A stretch of DNA of 64,000 nt from Nemertoderma westbladi (GCA_032718475.1 JAUCBJ010001875.1:1-64000), one strand, 5' to 3'. Positions 20,001 to 35,029 are shown, counted from the first letter of the stretch. Notes: a model not told the origin generated them from the letters alone. Made by a program: numbers and translations.

Positions 20001-20484
20001 AATCCAAAGTAGGCCTACCTGTAAGTACAGCATGTATCAATCCAGAGTAGGCCAACCCGTAAGTACAACATGTATCAATCCAGAGTAGACCAACCCGTAA
20101 GTACAACATGTATCAATCCAGAGTAGGCCTACCTGTAAGTACAACATGTATCAATACAGAGTAGGCCTATCTGTAAGTACAACATGTATCAATACAGAGT
20201 AGGCCTATCTGTAAGTACAACATGTATCAATACAGAGTAGACCTACCTGTAAGTACAACATGTATCAATCCAGAGTAGACCTATCTGTAAGTACAGCATG
20301 TATCAATCCAGAGTAGACCTATCTGTAAGTACAGCATGTATCAATCCAGAGTAGACCTATCTGTAAGTACAGCATGTATCAATCCAGAGTAGGCCTATCT
20401 GTAAGTACAACATGTATCAATCCAGAGTAGACCTATCTGTAAGTACAACATGTATCAATCCAGAGTAGGCCTATCTGTAAGTAC
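17030..20484 (+). repeat. Higher-order repeat, copy 1 (offset 3,610 bp = 95 monomers)
   Basis: Matches 20640-24094 with a constant offset of 3,610. Rare variants recur at exactly that distance: CTATCTTTAA (17241 and 20851), CTGTATGTAC (17511 and 21121), GTACCACATG (17631 and 21241), AAGTAAAACA (18541 and 22151). No difference was found in the lines compared. Confidence 0.93.
18811..19255 (+). repeat. 228-bp (six-monomer) tandem duplication nested in the higher-order repeat
   Basis: A block starting ACAGCATGTATTAATCC, including GTACGTAC, ACACATAT and ACGTGTAT variants in fixed order, occurs at 18811 and again at 19039, offset 228. Both are reproduced in copy 2 at 22421 and 22649, so the six-mer duplication is older than the 95-mer duplication. 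Confidence 0.9.
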
Positions 20485-20639
20485 AGCATGTATCAATCCA
20501 GAGTAGGCCTATCTGTAAGTACAACGTGTATCAATCCAGAGTAGGCCTATCTGTAAGTACAACATGTATCAATCCAGAGTAGGCCTATCTGTAAGTACAG
20601 CATGTATCAATCCAGAGTAGGCCTATCTGTAAGTACAGC

Positions 20640-23600
20640 ATGTATCAATACAGAGTAGGCCAACCTGTAAGTACAACATGTATCAATCCAGAGTAGGCCT
20701 ATCTGTAAGTACAGCATGTATCAATCCAAAGTAGGCCTATCTGTAAGTACAACATGTATCAATCCAGAGTAGGCCTATCTGTAAGTACAGCATGTATCAA
20801 TCCAAAGTAGGCCTATCTGTAAGTACAACATGTATCAATCCAGAGTAGGCCTATCTTTAAGTACAACATGTATCAATCCAGAGTAGACCTACCTGTAAGT
20901 ACAACATGTATCAATACAGAGTAGGCCTACCTGTAAGTACAACATGTATCAATATAGAGTAGGCCTATCTGTAAGTACAACATGTATCAATACAGAGTAG
21001 GCCTATCTGTAAGTACAACATGTATCAATCCAGAGTAGACCTACCTGTAAGTACAACATGTATCAATACAGAGTAGACCTATCTGTAAGTACAACATGTA
21101 TCAATACAGAGTAGGCCTACCTGTATGTACAACATGTATCAATATAGAGTAGGCCTATCTGTAAGTACAACATGTATCAATCCAGATTAGGCCTATCTGT
21201 AAGTACAACATGTATCAATACAGAGTAGGCCTATCTGTAAGTACCACATGTATCAATCCAGAGTAGGCCTATCTGTAAGTACAGCATGTATCAATCCAGA
21301 GTAGACCTATCTGTAAGTACAACATGTATCAATACAGAGTAGGCCTACCTGTAAGTACAACATGTATCAATATAGAGTAGGCCTATCTGTAAGTACAACA
21401 TGTATCAATCCAGATTAGGCCTATCTGTAAGTACAACATGTATCAATACAGAGTAGGCCTATCTGTAAGTACAACATGTATCAATCCAGAGTAGACCTAC
21501 CTGTAAGTACAACATGTATCAATACAGAGTAGACCTATCTGTAAGTACAGCATGTATCAATCCAGAGTAGACCTATCTGTAAGTACAACATGTATCAATA
21601 CAGAGTAGGCCTACCTGTAAGTACAACATGTATCAATATAGAGTAGGCCTATCTGTAAGTACAACATGTATCAATCCAGATTAGGCCTATCTGTAAGTAC
21701 AACATGTATCAATACAGAGTAGGCCTATCTGTAAGTACAACATGTATCAATCCAGAGTAGACCTACCTGTAAGTACAACATGTATCAATACAGAGTAGAC
21801 CTATCTGTAAGTACAACATGTATCAATACAGAGTAGGCCAACCTGTAAGTACAACGTGTATCAATCCAGAGTAGGCCTACCTGTAAGTACAACATGTATC
21901 AATCCAGAGTAGGCCTACCTGTAAGTACAACATGTATCAATCCAGAGTAGACCTACCTGTAAGTACAACATGTATCAATACAGAGTAGACCTATCTGTAA
22001 GTACAACATGTATCAATCCAGAGTAGACCAACCCGTAAGTACAACATGTATCAATCCAGAGTAGACCTATCTGTAAGTACAACATGTATCAATCCAGAGT
22101 AGGCCTATCTGTAAGTACAACATGTATCAATCCAGAGTAGGCCTACCTGTAAGTAAAACATGTATCAATCCAGAGTAGGTCTATCTGTACGTACAACATG
22201 TATCAATACAGAGTAGACCTATCTGTAAGTACAACATGTATCAATCCAGAGTAGGCCTATCTGTAAGTACAACATGTATCAATCCAGAGTAGACCAACCC
22301 GTAAGTACAACATGTATCAATCCAGAGTAGGCCTACCTGTAAGTACAACATGTATCAATCCAGAGTAGGCCTATCTGTAAGTACAACATGTATCAATCCA
22401 GAGTAGACCTATCTGTAAGTACAGCATGTATTAATCCAGAGTAGGCCTACCTGTACGTACAACATGTATCAATACAGAGTAGGCCTATCTGTACGTACAA
22501 CATGTATCAATCCAGAGTAGGCCTATCTGTAAGTACAACATGTATCAATCCAGAGTAGGCCTATCTGTAAGTACAACACATATCAATCCAGAGTAGGCCT
22601 ATCTGTAAGTACAACGTGTATCAATCCAGAGTAGACCTATCTGTAAGTACAGCATGTATTAATCCAGAGTAGGCCTACCTGTACGTACAACATGTATCAA
22701 TACAGAGTAGGCCTATCTGTACGTACAACATGTATCAATCCAGAGTAGGCCTATCTGTAAGTACAACATGTATCAATCCAGAGTAGGCCTATCTGTAAGT
22801 ACAACACATATCAATCCAGAGTAGGCCTATCTGTAAGTACAACGTGTATCAATCCAGAGTAGGCCAACCCGTAAGTACAACATGTATCAATCCAGAGTAG
22901 ACCAACCCGTAAGTACAACATGTATCAATCCAGAGTAGGCCTACCTGTAAGTACAACATGTATCAATACAGAGTAGGCCTATCTGTAAGTACAACATGTA
23001 TCAATCCAAAGTAGGCCTACCTGTAAGTACAGCATGTATCAATCCAGAGTAGGCCAACCCGTAAGTACAACATGTATCAATCCAGAGTAGACCAACCCGT
23101 AAGTACAACATGTATCAATCCAGAGTAGGCCTACCTGTAAGTACAACATGTATCAATACAGAGTAGGCCTATCTGTAAGTACAACATGTATCAATACAGA
23201 GTAGGCCTATCTGTAAGTACAACATGTATCAATACAGAGTAGACCTACCTGTAAGTACAACATGTATCAATCCAGAGTAGACCTATCTGTAAGTACAACA
23301 TGTATCAATCCAGAGTAGGCCTACCTGTAAGTACAGCATGTATCAATCCAAAGTAGGCCTACCTGTAAGTACAGCATGTATCAATCCAAAGTAGGCCTAC
23401 CTGTAAGTACAGCATGTATCAATCCAGAGTAGGCCAACCCGTAAGTACAACATGTATCAATCCAGAGTAGACCTATCTGTAAGTACAACATGTATCAATC
23501 CAGAGTAGGCCTACCTGTAAGTACAGCATGTATCAATCCAAAGTAGGCCTACCTGTAAGTACAGCATGTATCAATCCAAAGTAGGCCTACCTGTAAGTAC

Positions 23601-24094
23601 AGCATGTATCAATCCAAAGTAGGCCTACCTGTAAGTACAGCATGTATCAATCCAGAGTAGGCCAACCCGTAAGTACAACATGTATCAATCCAGAGTAGAC
23701 CAACCCGTAAGTACAACATGTATCAATCCAGAGTAGGCCTACCTGTAAGTACAACATGTATCAATACAGAGTAGGCCTATCTGTAAGTACAACATGTATC
23801 AATACAGAGTAGGCCTATCTGTAAGTACAACATGTATCAATACAGAGTAGACCTACCTGTAAGTACAACATGTATCAATCCAGAGTAGACCTATCTGTAA
23901 GTACAGCATGTATCAATCCAGAGTAGACCTATCTGTAAGTACAGCATGTATCAATCCAGAGTAGACCTATCTGTAAGTACAGCATGTATCAATCCAGAGT
24001 AGGCCTATCTGTAAGTACAACATGTATCAATCCAGAGTAGACCTATCTGTAAGTACAACATGTATCAATCCAGAGTAGGCCTATCTGTAAGTAC
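20640..24094 (+). repeat. Higher-order repeat, copy 2 (offset 3,610 bp)
   Basis: Second copy of the 95-monomer period. It diverges from copy 1 near 24090 (GTACAACATG versus GTACAGCATG). About 155 bp between the copies (20485-20639) do not match. Confidence 0.93.
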
Positions 24095-25270
24095 AACATG
24101 TATCAATCCAGAGTAGGCCTATCTGTAAGTACAGCATGTATCAATCCAGAGTAGACCTATCTGTAAGTACAACATGTATCAATCCAGAGTAGGCCTACCT
24201 GTAAGTACAGCATGTATCAATCCAGAGTAGACCTATCTGTAAGTACAACATGTATCAATCCAGAGTAGGCCTACCTGTAAGTACAGCATGTATCAATCCA
24301 GAGTAGACCTATCTGTAAGTACAGCATGTATCAATCCAGAGTAGGCCTATCTGTAAGTACAACATGTATCAATCCAAAGTAGGCCTACCTGTAAGTACAG
24401 CATGTATCAATCCAGAGTAGGCCAACCCGTAAGTACAACATGTATCAATCCAGAGTAGACCAACCCGTAAGTAAAACATGTATCAATCCAGAGTAGGCCT
24501 ACCTGTAAGTACAACATGTATCAATACAGAGTAGGCCTATCTGTAAGTACAACATGTATCAATACAGAGTAGGCCTATCTGTAAGTACAACATGTATCAA
24601 TACAGAGTAGACCTACCTGTAAGTACAACATGTATCAATCCAGAGTAGACCTATCTGTAAGTACAACATGTATCAATCCAGAGTAGGCCTACCTGTAAGT
24701 ACAGCATGTATCAATCCAAAGTAGGCCTACCTGTAAGTACAGCATGTATCAATCCAAAGTAGGCCTACCTGTAAGTACAGCATGTATCAATCCAGAGTAG
24801 GCCAACCCGTAAGTACAACATGTATCAATCCAGAGTAGACCTATCTGTAAGTACAACATGTATCAATCCAGAGTAGGCCTACCTGTAAGTACAGCATGTA
24901 TCAATCCAAAGTAGGCCTACCTGTAAGTACAGCATGTATCAATCCAAAGTAGGCCTACCTGTAAGTACAGCATGTATCAATCCAAAGTAGGCCTACCTGT
25001 AAGTACAGCATGTATCAATCCAGAGTAGGCCAACCCGTAAGTACAACATGTATCAATCCAGAGTAGACCAACCCGTAAGTACAACATGTATCAATCCAGA
25101 GTAGGCCTACCTGTAAGTACAACATGTATCAATACAGAGTAGGCCTATCTGTAAGTACAACATGTATCAATACAGAGTAGGCCTATCTGTAAGTACAACA
25201 TGTATCAATACAGAGTAGACCTACCTGTAAGTACAACATGTATCAATCCAGAGTAGACCTATCTGTAAGT
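22990..25270 (+). repeat. 36-monomer (1,368 bp) duplication
   Basis: About 22985-23890 matches 24353-25258 with offset 1,368. Runs of CCAAAG units followed by GGCCAACCCG units recur in the same order (23348 and 24716). One private change, GTAAAACATG near 24471, marks the second copy. Confidence 0.85.
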
Positions 25271-27839
25271 ACAACATGTATCAATCCAGAGTAGGCCTAC
25301 CTGTAAGTACAGCATGTATCAATCCAGAGTAGACCTATCTGTAAGTACAGCATGTATCAATCCAGAGTAGACCTATCTGTAAGTACAGCATGTATTAATC
25401 CAGAGTAGGCCTATCTGTACGTACAACATGTATCAATCCAGAGTAGGCCTATCTGTAAGTACAACATGTATCAATCCAGAGTAGGCCTATCTGTAAGTAC
25501 AACACATATCAATCCAGAGTAGACCTATCTGTAAGTACAGCATGTATCAATCCAGAGTAGACCTATCTGTAAGTACAGCATGTATTAATCCAGAGTAGGC
25601 CTATCTGTAAGTACAACATGTATCAATACAGAGTAGACCTATCTGTAAGTACAACACATATCAATCCAGAGTAGGCCTATCTGTAAGTACAACATGTATC
25701 AATATAGAGTAGGCCTATCTGTAAGTACAACATGTATCAATATAGAGTAGGCCTATCTGTAAGTACAACATGTATCAATATAGAGTAGGCCTATCTGTAA
25801 GTACAACATGTATCAATCCAGAGTAGGCCTACCTGTAAGTACAACATGTATCAATATAGAGTAGGCCTATCTGTAAGTACAACATGTATCAATATAGAGT
25901 AGGCCTATCTGTAAGTACAACATGTATCAATCCAGAGTAGGCCTACCTGTAAGTACAACATGTATCAATCCAGAGTAGGCCTACCTGTAAGTACAACATG
26001 TATCAATATAGAGTAGACCTATCTGTAAGTACAGCATGTATCAATCCAGAGTAGACCTATCTGTAAGTACAGCATGTATTAATCCAGAGTAGGCCTATCT
26101 GTACGTACAACATGTATCAATCCAGAGTAGGCCTATCTGTAAGTACAACATGTATCAATCCAGAGTAGGCCTATCTGTAAGTACAACACATATCAATCCA
26201 GAGTAGGCCTATCTGTAAGTACAACATGTATTAATCCAGAGTAGGCCTATCTGTAAGTACAACACATATCAATCCAGAGTAGGCCTATCTGTAAGTACAA
26301 CACATATCAATCCAGAGTAGACCTATCTGTAAGTACAGCATGTATCAATCCAGAGTAGGCCTATCTGTACGTACAACATGTATCAATCCAGAGTAGGCCT
26401 ATCTGTAAGTACAACATGTATCAATCCAGAGTAGGCCTATCTGTAAGTACAACACATATCAATCCAGAGTAGACCTATCTGTAAGTACAGCATGTATTAA
26501 TCCAGAGTAGGCCTATCTGTACGTACAACATGTATCAATCCAGAGTAGGCCTATCTGTAAGTACAACATGTATCAATCCAGAGTAGGCCTACCTGTACGT
26601 ACAACATGTATCAATCCAGAGTAGGCCTATCTGTAAGTACAACATGTATCAATCCAGAGTAGGCCTATCTGTAAGTACAACACATATCAATCCAGAGTAG
26701 ACCTGTCTGTAAGTACAACATGTATCAATCCAGAGTAGGCCTACCTGTAAGTACAACATGTATCTATCCAGAGTAGGCCTACCTGTACGTACAACATGTA
26801 TCAATCCAGAGTAGACCTATCTGTAAGTACAACATGTATCAATCCAGAGTAGGCCTATCTGTAAGTACAACATGTATTAATCCAGAGTAGGCCTATCTGT
26901 AAGTACAACACATATCAATCCAGAGTAGGCCTATCTGTAAGTACAACATGTATCAATCCAGAGTAGACCTACCTGTAAGTACAGCATGTATTAATCCAGA
27001 GTAGGCCTATCTGTAAGTACAACACATATCAATCCAGAGTAGACCTATCTGTAAGTACAACACATATCAATCCAGAGTAGGCTTATCTGTAAGTACAACA
27101 TGTATCAATCCAGAGTAGGCCTACCTGTAAGTACAACATGTATCAATCCAGAGTAGGCCTATCTGTAAGTACAACACATATCAATCCAGAGTAGGCCTAC
27201 CTGTAAGTACAACATGTATCAATCCAGAGTAGGCCTATCTGTAAGTACAACACATATCAATCCAGAGTAGGCCTACCTGTAAGTACAACATGTATCAATC
27301 CAGAGTAGGCCTATCTGTAAGTACAGCATGTATCAATCCAGAGTAGGCCTACCTGTAAGTACAACATGTATCAATCCAGAGTAGGCTTATCAGTAAGTAC
27401 AACATGTATCAATCCAGAGTAGGCCTACCTGTACGTACAACATGTATCAATCCAGAGTAGGCCTACCTGTAAGTACAACATGTATCAATCCAGAGTAGGC
27501 TTATCAGTAAGTACAACATGTATCAATCCAGAGTAGGCCTACCTGTACGTACAACATGTATCAATCCAGAGTAGGCCTATCTGTAAGTACAACATGTATT
27601 AATCCAGAGTAGGCCTATCTGTAAGTACAACACATATCAATCCAGAGTAGACCTATCTGTAAGTACAACACATATCAATCCAGAGTAGGCCTATCTGTAA
27701 GTACAACATGTATCAATCCAGAGTAGGCCTACCTGTAATTACAACATGTATCAATCCAGAGTAGGCCTATCTGTACGTACAACATGTATCAATCCAGAGT
27801 AGACCTATCTGTAAGTACAACATGTATCAATCCAAAGTA

Positions 27840-28170
27840 GGCCTATCTGTAAGTACAACATGTATCAATCCAGAGTAGACCTACCTGTATCTGTAAGTAC
27901 AACATGTATCAATCCAGAGTAGGCCTACCTGTAAGTACAACATGTATCAATCCAGAGTAGGCCAACCCGTAAGTACAACATGTATCAATCCAGAGTAGAC
28001 CAACCCGTAAGTACAACATGTATCAATACAGAGTAGACCTACCTGTAAGTACAACATGTATCAATCCAGAGTAGACCTATCTGTAAGTACAGCATGTATC
28101 AATCCAGAGTAGACCTATCTGTAAGTACAACATGTATCAATCCAGAGTAGACCTACCTGTATCTGTAAGT
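27840..28170 (+). repeat. Two 44-bp monomers
   Basis: At about 27890 and 28151 the junction reads CCTACCTGTATCTGTAAG, six bases longer than usual. The same insertion reappears at about 55871 and 56831, and an AGCTGT variant of it at 42111 and 43181. Confidence 0.9.
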
Positions 28171-28949
28171 ACAACATGTATCAATCCAAAGTAGGCCTAC
28201 CTGTAAGTACAGCATGTATCAATCCAGAGTAGGCCAACCCGTAAGTACAACATGTATCAATCCAGAGTAGACCAACCCGTAAGTACAACATGTATCAATC
28301 CAGAGTAGGCCTACCTGTAAGTACAACATGTATCAATACAGAGTAGGCCTATCTGTAAGTACAACATGTATCAATACAGAGTAGGCCTATCTGTAAGTAC
28401 AACATGTATCAATACAGAGTAGACCTACCTGTAAGTACAACATGTATCAATCCAGAGTAGACCTATCTGTAAGTACAGCATGTATCAATCCAGAGTAGGC
28501 CTACCTGTAAGTACAACATGTATCAATCCAGAGTAGACCTATCTGTAAGTACAGCATGTATCAATCCAGAGTAGGCCTATCTGTAAGTACAACATGTATC
28601 AATCCAGAGTAAGCCTATCTGTAAGTACAACATGTATCAATCCAGAGTAGACCTATCTGTAAGTACAGCATGTATCAATCCAGAGTAGGCCTATCTGTAA
28701 GTACAACATGTATCAATCCAGAGTAGGCTTATCTGTAAGTACAACATGTATCAATCCAGAGTAGGCCTACCTGTACGTACAACATGTATCAATCCAGAGT
28801 AGGCCTATCTGTAAGTACAGCATGTATCAATCCAGAGTTGACCTATCTGTAAGTACAACATGTATCAATCCAGAGTAGGCCTACCTGTAAGTACAACATG
28901 TATCAATCCAGAGTAGGCTTATCTGTAAGTACAACATGTATCAATCCAG

Positions 28950-31900
28950 AGTAGGCCTACCTGTACGTACAACATGTATCAATCCAGAGTAGGCCTATCT
29001 GTAAGTACAACATGTATTAATCCAGAGTAGGCCTATCTGTAAGTACAACACATATCAATCCAGAGTAGGCCTATCTGTAAGTACAACATGTATCAATCCA
29101 GAGTAGGCCTATCTGTAAGTACAACACATATCAATCCAGAGTAGGCCTACCTGTAAGTACAACATGTATCAATCCAGAGTAGGCCTATCTGTAAGTACAA
29201 CACATATCAATCCAGAGTAGGCCTACCTGTAAGTACAACATGTATCAATCCAGAGTAGGCCTATCTGTAAGTACAGCATGTATCAATCCAGAGTAGGCCT
29301 ACCTGTAAGTACAACATGTATCAATCCAGAGTAGGCTTATCTGTAAGTACAACATGTATCAATCCAGAGTAGGCCTACCTGTACGTACAACATGTATCAA
29401 TCCAGAGTAGGCCTATCTGTAAGTACAACATGTATTAATCCAGAGTAGGCCTATCTGTAAGTACAACACATATCAATCCAGAGTAGACCTATCTGTAAGT
29501 ACAACACATATCAATCCAGATTAGGCCTATCTGTACGTACAACATGTATCAATCCAGAGTAGACCTATCTGTAAGTACAACATGTATCAATCCAGATTAG
29601 GCCTATCTGTACGTACAACATGTATCAATCCAGAGTAGACCTATCTGTAAGTACAACATGTATCAATCCAGATTAGGCCTATCTGTACGTACAACATGTA
29701 TCAATCCAGAGTAGACCTATCTGTAAGTACAACATGTATCAATCCAAAGTAGGCCTATCTGTAAGTACAACATGTATCAATCCAGAGTAGACCTACCTGT
29801 AAGTACAACATGTATCAATCCAGAGTAGACCTATCTGTAAGTACAACATGTATCAATCCAAAGTAGGCCTATCTGTAAGTACAACATGTATCAATCCAGA
29901 GTAGGCCTATCTGTAAGTACAGCATGTATCAATCCAGAGTAGGCCTACCTGTAAGTACAACATGTATCAATACAGAGTAGGCCTACCTGTAAGTACAACA
30001 TGTATCAATCCAGAGTAGGCCTATCTGTAAGTACAGCATGTATCAATCCAGAGTAGGCCTACCTGTAAGTACAACATGTATCAATCCAGAGTAGGCTTAT
30101 CTGTAAGTACAACATGTATCAATCCAGAGTAGGCCTACCTGTACGTACAACATGTATCAATCCAGAGTAGGCTTATCTGTAAGTACAACATGTATCAATC
30201 CAGAGTAGGCCTACCTGTACGTACAACATGTATCAATCCAGAGTAGGCCTACCTGTAAGTACAACATGTATCAATCCAGAGTAGGCTTATCTGTAAGTAC
30301 AACATGTATCAATCCAGAGTAGGCCTACCTGTACGTACAACATGTATCAATCCAGAGTAGGCTTATCTGTAAGTACAACATGTATCAATCCAGAGTAGGC
30401 CTACCTGTACGTACAACATGTATCAATCCAGAGTAGGCCTATCTGTAAGTACAACATGTATCAATCCAGAGTAGGCCTATCTGTAAGTACAACATGTATT
30501 AATCCAGAGTAGGCCTACCTGTAAGTACAACATGTATCAATCCAGAGTAGGCCTATCTGTAAGTACAACATGTATCAATCCAAAGTAGGCCTACCTGTAA
30601 GTACAACATGTATCAATCCAGAGTAGGCCTATCTGTAAGTACAACACATATCAATCCAGAGTAGGCCTACCTGTAAGTACAACATGTATCAATCCAGAGT
30701 AGGCCTATCTGTAAGTACAGCATGTATCAATCCAGAGTAGGCCTACCTGTAAGTACAACATGTATCAATCCAGAGTAGGCTTATCTGTAAGTACAACATG
30801 TATCAATCCAGAGTAGGCCTACCTGTACGTACAACATGTATCAATCCAGAGTAGGCCTATCTGTAAGTACAACATGTATTAATCCAGAGTAGGCCTATCT
30901 GTAAGTACAACACATATCAATCCAGAGTAGACCTATCTGTAAGTACAACATGTATCAATCCAGAGTAGGCCTATCTGTAAGTACAACATGTATCAATCCA
31001 GAGTAGGCCTACCGTGTACGTACAACATGTATCAATCCAGAGTAGACCTATCTGTAAGTACAACATGTATCAATCCAAAGTAGGCCTATCTGTAAGTACA
31101 ACATGTATCAATCCAGAGTAGACCTACCTGTACGTACAACATGTATCAATCCAGAGTAGGCCTATCTGTAAGTACAACATGTATTAATCCAGAGTAGGCC
31201 TATCTGTAAGTACAACATGTATCAATCCAGAGTAGGCCTACCTGTAAGTACAACATGTATCAATCCAGAGTAGGCCTATCTGTAAGTACAACATGTATCA
31301 ATCCAGAGTAGACCTACCTGTACGTACAACATGTATCAATCCAGAGTAGGCCTATCTGTAAGTACAACATGTATTAATCCAGAGTAGGCCTACCTGTAAG
31401 TACAACATGTATCAATCCAGAGTAGGCCTACCTGTAAGTACAACATGTATCAATCCAGAGTAGACCTATCTGTAAGTACAACATGTATCAATCCAGAGTA
31501 GACCTACCTGTACGTACAACATGTATCAATCCAGAGTAGGCCTATCTGTAAGTACAACATGTATCAATCCAGAGTAGGCCTACCTGTAAGTACAACATGT
31601 ATCAATCCAGAGTAGGCCTATCTGTAAGTACAACATGTATCAATCCAGAGTAGGCCTATCTGTAAGTACAACATGTATCAATCCAGAGTAGGCCTACCTG
31701 TAAGTACAACATGTATCAATCCAGAGTAGGCCTACCTGTAAGTACAACATGTATCAATCCAGAGTAGGCCTACCTGTAAGTACAACATGTATCAATCCAG
31801 AGTAGGCCTACCTGTAAGTACAACATGTATCAATCCAGAGTAGGCCTACCTGTAAGTACAACATGTATCAATCCAGAGTAGGCCTATCTGTAAGTACAAC

Positions 31901-34418
31901 ATGTATCAATCCAGAGTAGACCTATCTGTAAGTACAACATGTATCAATCCAGAGTAGGCCTATCTGTAAGTACAACATGTATCAATCCAGAGTAGGCCTA
32001 CCTGTAAGTACAACATGTATCAATCCAGAGTAGGCCTACCTGTAAGTACAACATGTATCAATCCAGAGTAGGCCTATCTGTAAGTACAACATGTATCAAT
32101 CCAGAGTAGGCCTACCTGTAAGTACAACATGTATCAATCCAGAGTAGGCCTACCTGTAAGTACAACATGTATCAATCCAGAGTAGGCCTATCTGTAAGTA
32201 CAACATGTATCAATCCAGAGTAGGCCTACCTGTAAGTACAACATGTATCAATCCAGAGTAGGCCTACCTGTAAGTACAACATGTATCAATCCAGAGTAGG
32301 CCTATCTGTAAGTACAACATGTATCAATCCAGAGTAGGCCTATCTGTAAGTACAACATGTATCAATCCAGAGTAGGCCTACCTGTAAGTACAACATGTAT
32401 CAATCCAGAGTAGGCCTACCTGTAAGTACAACATGTATCAATCCAGAGTAGGCCTATCTGTAAGTACAACATGTATCAATCCAGAGTAGGCCTATCTGTA
32501 AGTACAACATGTATCAATCCAGAGTAGGCCTACCTGTAAGTACAACATGTATCAATCCAGAGTAGGCCTATCTGTAAGTACAACATGTATCAATCCAGAG
32601 TAGGCCTACCTGTAAGTACAACATGTATCAATCCAGAGTAGGCCTACCTGTAAGTACAACATGTATCAATCCAGAGTAGGCCTATCTGTAAGTACAACAT
32701 GTATCAATCCAGAGTAGGCCTACCTGTACGTACAACATGTATCAATCCAGAGTAGGCCTATCTGTAAGTACAACATGTATTAATCCAGAGTAGGCCTATC
32801 TGTAAGTACAACATGTATCAATCCAGAGTAGGCCTACCTGTAAGTACAACATGTATCAATCCAGAGTAGACCTATCTGTAAGTACAACATGTATCAATCC
32901 AGAGTAGGCCTACCTGTACGTACAACATGTATCAATCCAGAGTAGGCCTATCTGTAAGTACAACATGTATTAATCCAGAGTAGGCCTATCTGTAAGTACA
33001 ACATGTATCAATCCAGAGTAGGCCTACCTGTACGTACAACATGTATCAATCCAGAGTAGACCAACCTGTAAGTACAACATGTATCAATACAGAGTAGACC
33101 TATCTGTAAGTACAACATGTATCAATCCAGAGTAGGCCTACCTGTACGTACAACATGTATCAATCCAGAGTAGACCAACCTGTAAGTACAACATGTATCA
33201 ATACAGAGTAGACCTATCTGTAAGTACAACATGTATTAATCCAGAGTAGGCCTATCTGTAAGTACAACATGTATCAATCCAGAGTAGGCCTACCTGTACG
33301 TACAACATGTATCAATACAGAGTAGGCCTATCTGTAAGTACAACATGTATCAATCCAGAGTAGGCCTACCTGTACGTACAACATGTATCAATCCAGAGTA
33401 GGCCTACCTGTACGTACAACATGTATCAATCCAGAGTAGGCCTACCTGTAAGTACAACATGTATCAATCCAGAGTAGGCCTACCTGTACGTACAACATGT
33501 ATCAATCCAGAGTAGACCTATCTGTAAGTACAACATGTATCAATCCAGAGTAGGCCTACCTGTACGTACAACATGTATCAATCCAGAGTAGGCCTACTCT
33601 GTACGTACAACATGTATCAATCCAGAGTAGGCCTACCTGTAAGTACAACATGTATCAATCCAGAGTAGGCCTACCTGTACGTACAACATGTATCAATCCA
33701 GAGTAGACCTATCTGTAAGTACAACATGTATCAATCCAGAGTAGGCCTACCTGTACGTACAACATGTATCAATCCAGAGTAGACCAACCTGTAAGTACAA
33801 CATGTATCAATACAGAGTAGACCTATCTGTAAGTACAACATGTATCAATCCAGAGTAGGCCTACCTGTACGTACAACATGTATCAATCCAGAGTAGACCA
33901 ACCTGTAAGTACAACATGTATCAATACAGAGTAGACCTATCTGTAAGTACAACATGTATTAATCCAGAGTAGGCCTATCTGTAAGTACAACATGTATCAA
34001 TCCAGAGTAGGCCTACCTGTACGTACAACATGTATCAATACAGAGTAGGCCTATCTGTAAGTACAACATGTATCAATCCAGAGTAGGCCTACCTGTACGT
34101 ACAACATGTATCAATCCAGAGTAGGCCTACCTGTACGTACAACATGTATCAATCCAGAGTAGGCCTACCTGTAAGTACAACATGTATCAATCCAGAGTAG
34201 GCCTACCTGTACGTACAACATGTATCAATCCAGAGTAGACCTATCTGTAAGTACAACATGTATCAATCCAGAGTAGGTCTATCTGTAAGTACAACACATA
34301 TCAATCCAGAGTAGACCTATCTGTAAGTACAACATGTATCAATCCAGAGTAGACCTACCTGTACGTACAACATGTATCAATCCAGAGTAGGCCTATCTGT
34401 AAGTACAACATGTATCAA
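28950..34418 (+). repeat. Large array duplication, copy 1 (5.45 kb)
   Basis: Corresponds to 35030-39168, with offset changing stepwise from 6,082 to 5,930, 5,891, 4,751 and 4,750. Copy 1 carries private features: three instead of one GATTAGG/GTACG pairs (29520-29700), ACCGTGTACG near 31011 and CTACTCTGTACG near 33597. A homogeneous block of 30 monomers, about 31.55-32.7 kb, is absent from copy 2. Confidence 0.85.
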
Positions 34419-35029
34419 TACAGAGTAGGCCTATCTGTAAGTACAACATGTATCAATACAGAGTAGGCCTATCTGTAAGTACAACATGTATCAATCCAGA
34501 GTAGGCCTACCTGTAAGTACAACATGTATCAATCCAGAGTAGACCTATCTGTAAGTACAACATGTATCAATCCAGAGTAGGCCTACCTGTAAGTACAACA
34601 TGTATCAATCCAGAGTAGGCCTATCTGTAAGTACAACATGTATCAATCCAGAGTAGGCCTATCTGTAAGTACAACATGTATCAATCCAGAGTAGGCCTAT
34701 CTGTAAGTACAACATGTATCAATCCAGAGTAGACCTATCTGTAAGTACAACATGTATCAATCCAGAGTAGGCCTATCTGTAAGTACAACATGTATCAATC
34801 CAGAGTAGGCCTATCTGTAAGTACAACATGTATCAATCCAGAGTAGGCCTACCTGTACGTACAACATGTATCAATCCAGAGTAGGCCTATCTGTAAGTAC
34901 AACATGTATCAATCCAGAGTAGGCCTATCTGTAAGTACAACATGTATCAATCCAGAGTAGGCCTACCTGTAAGTACAACATGTATCAATCCAGAGTAGGC
35001 CTATCTGTAAGTACAACATGTATCAATCC

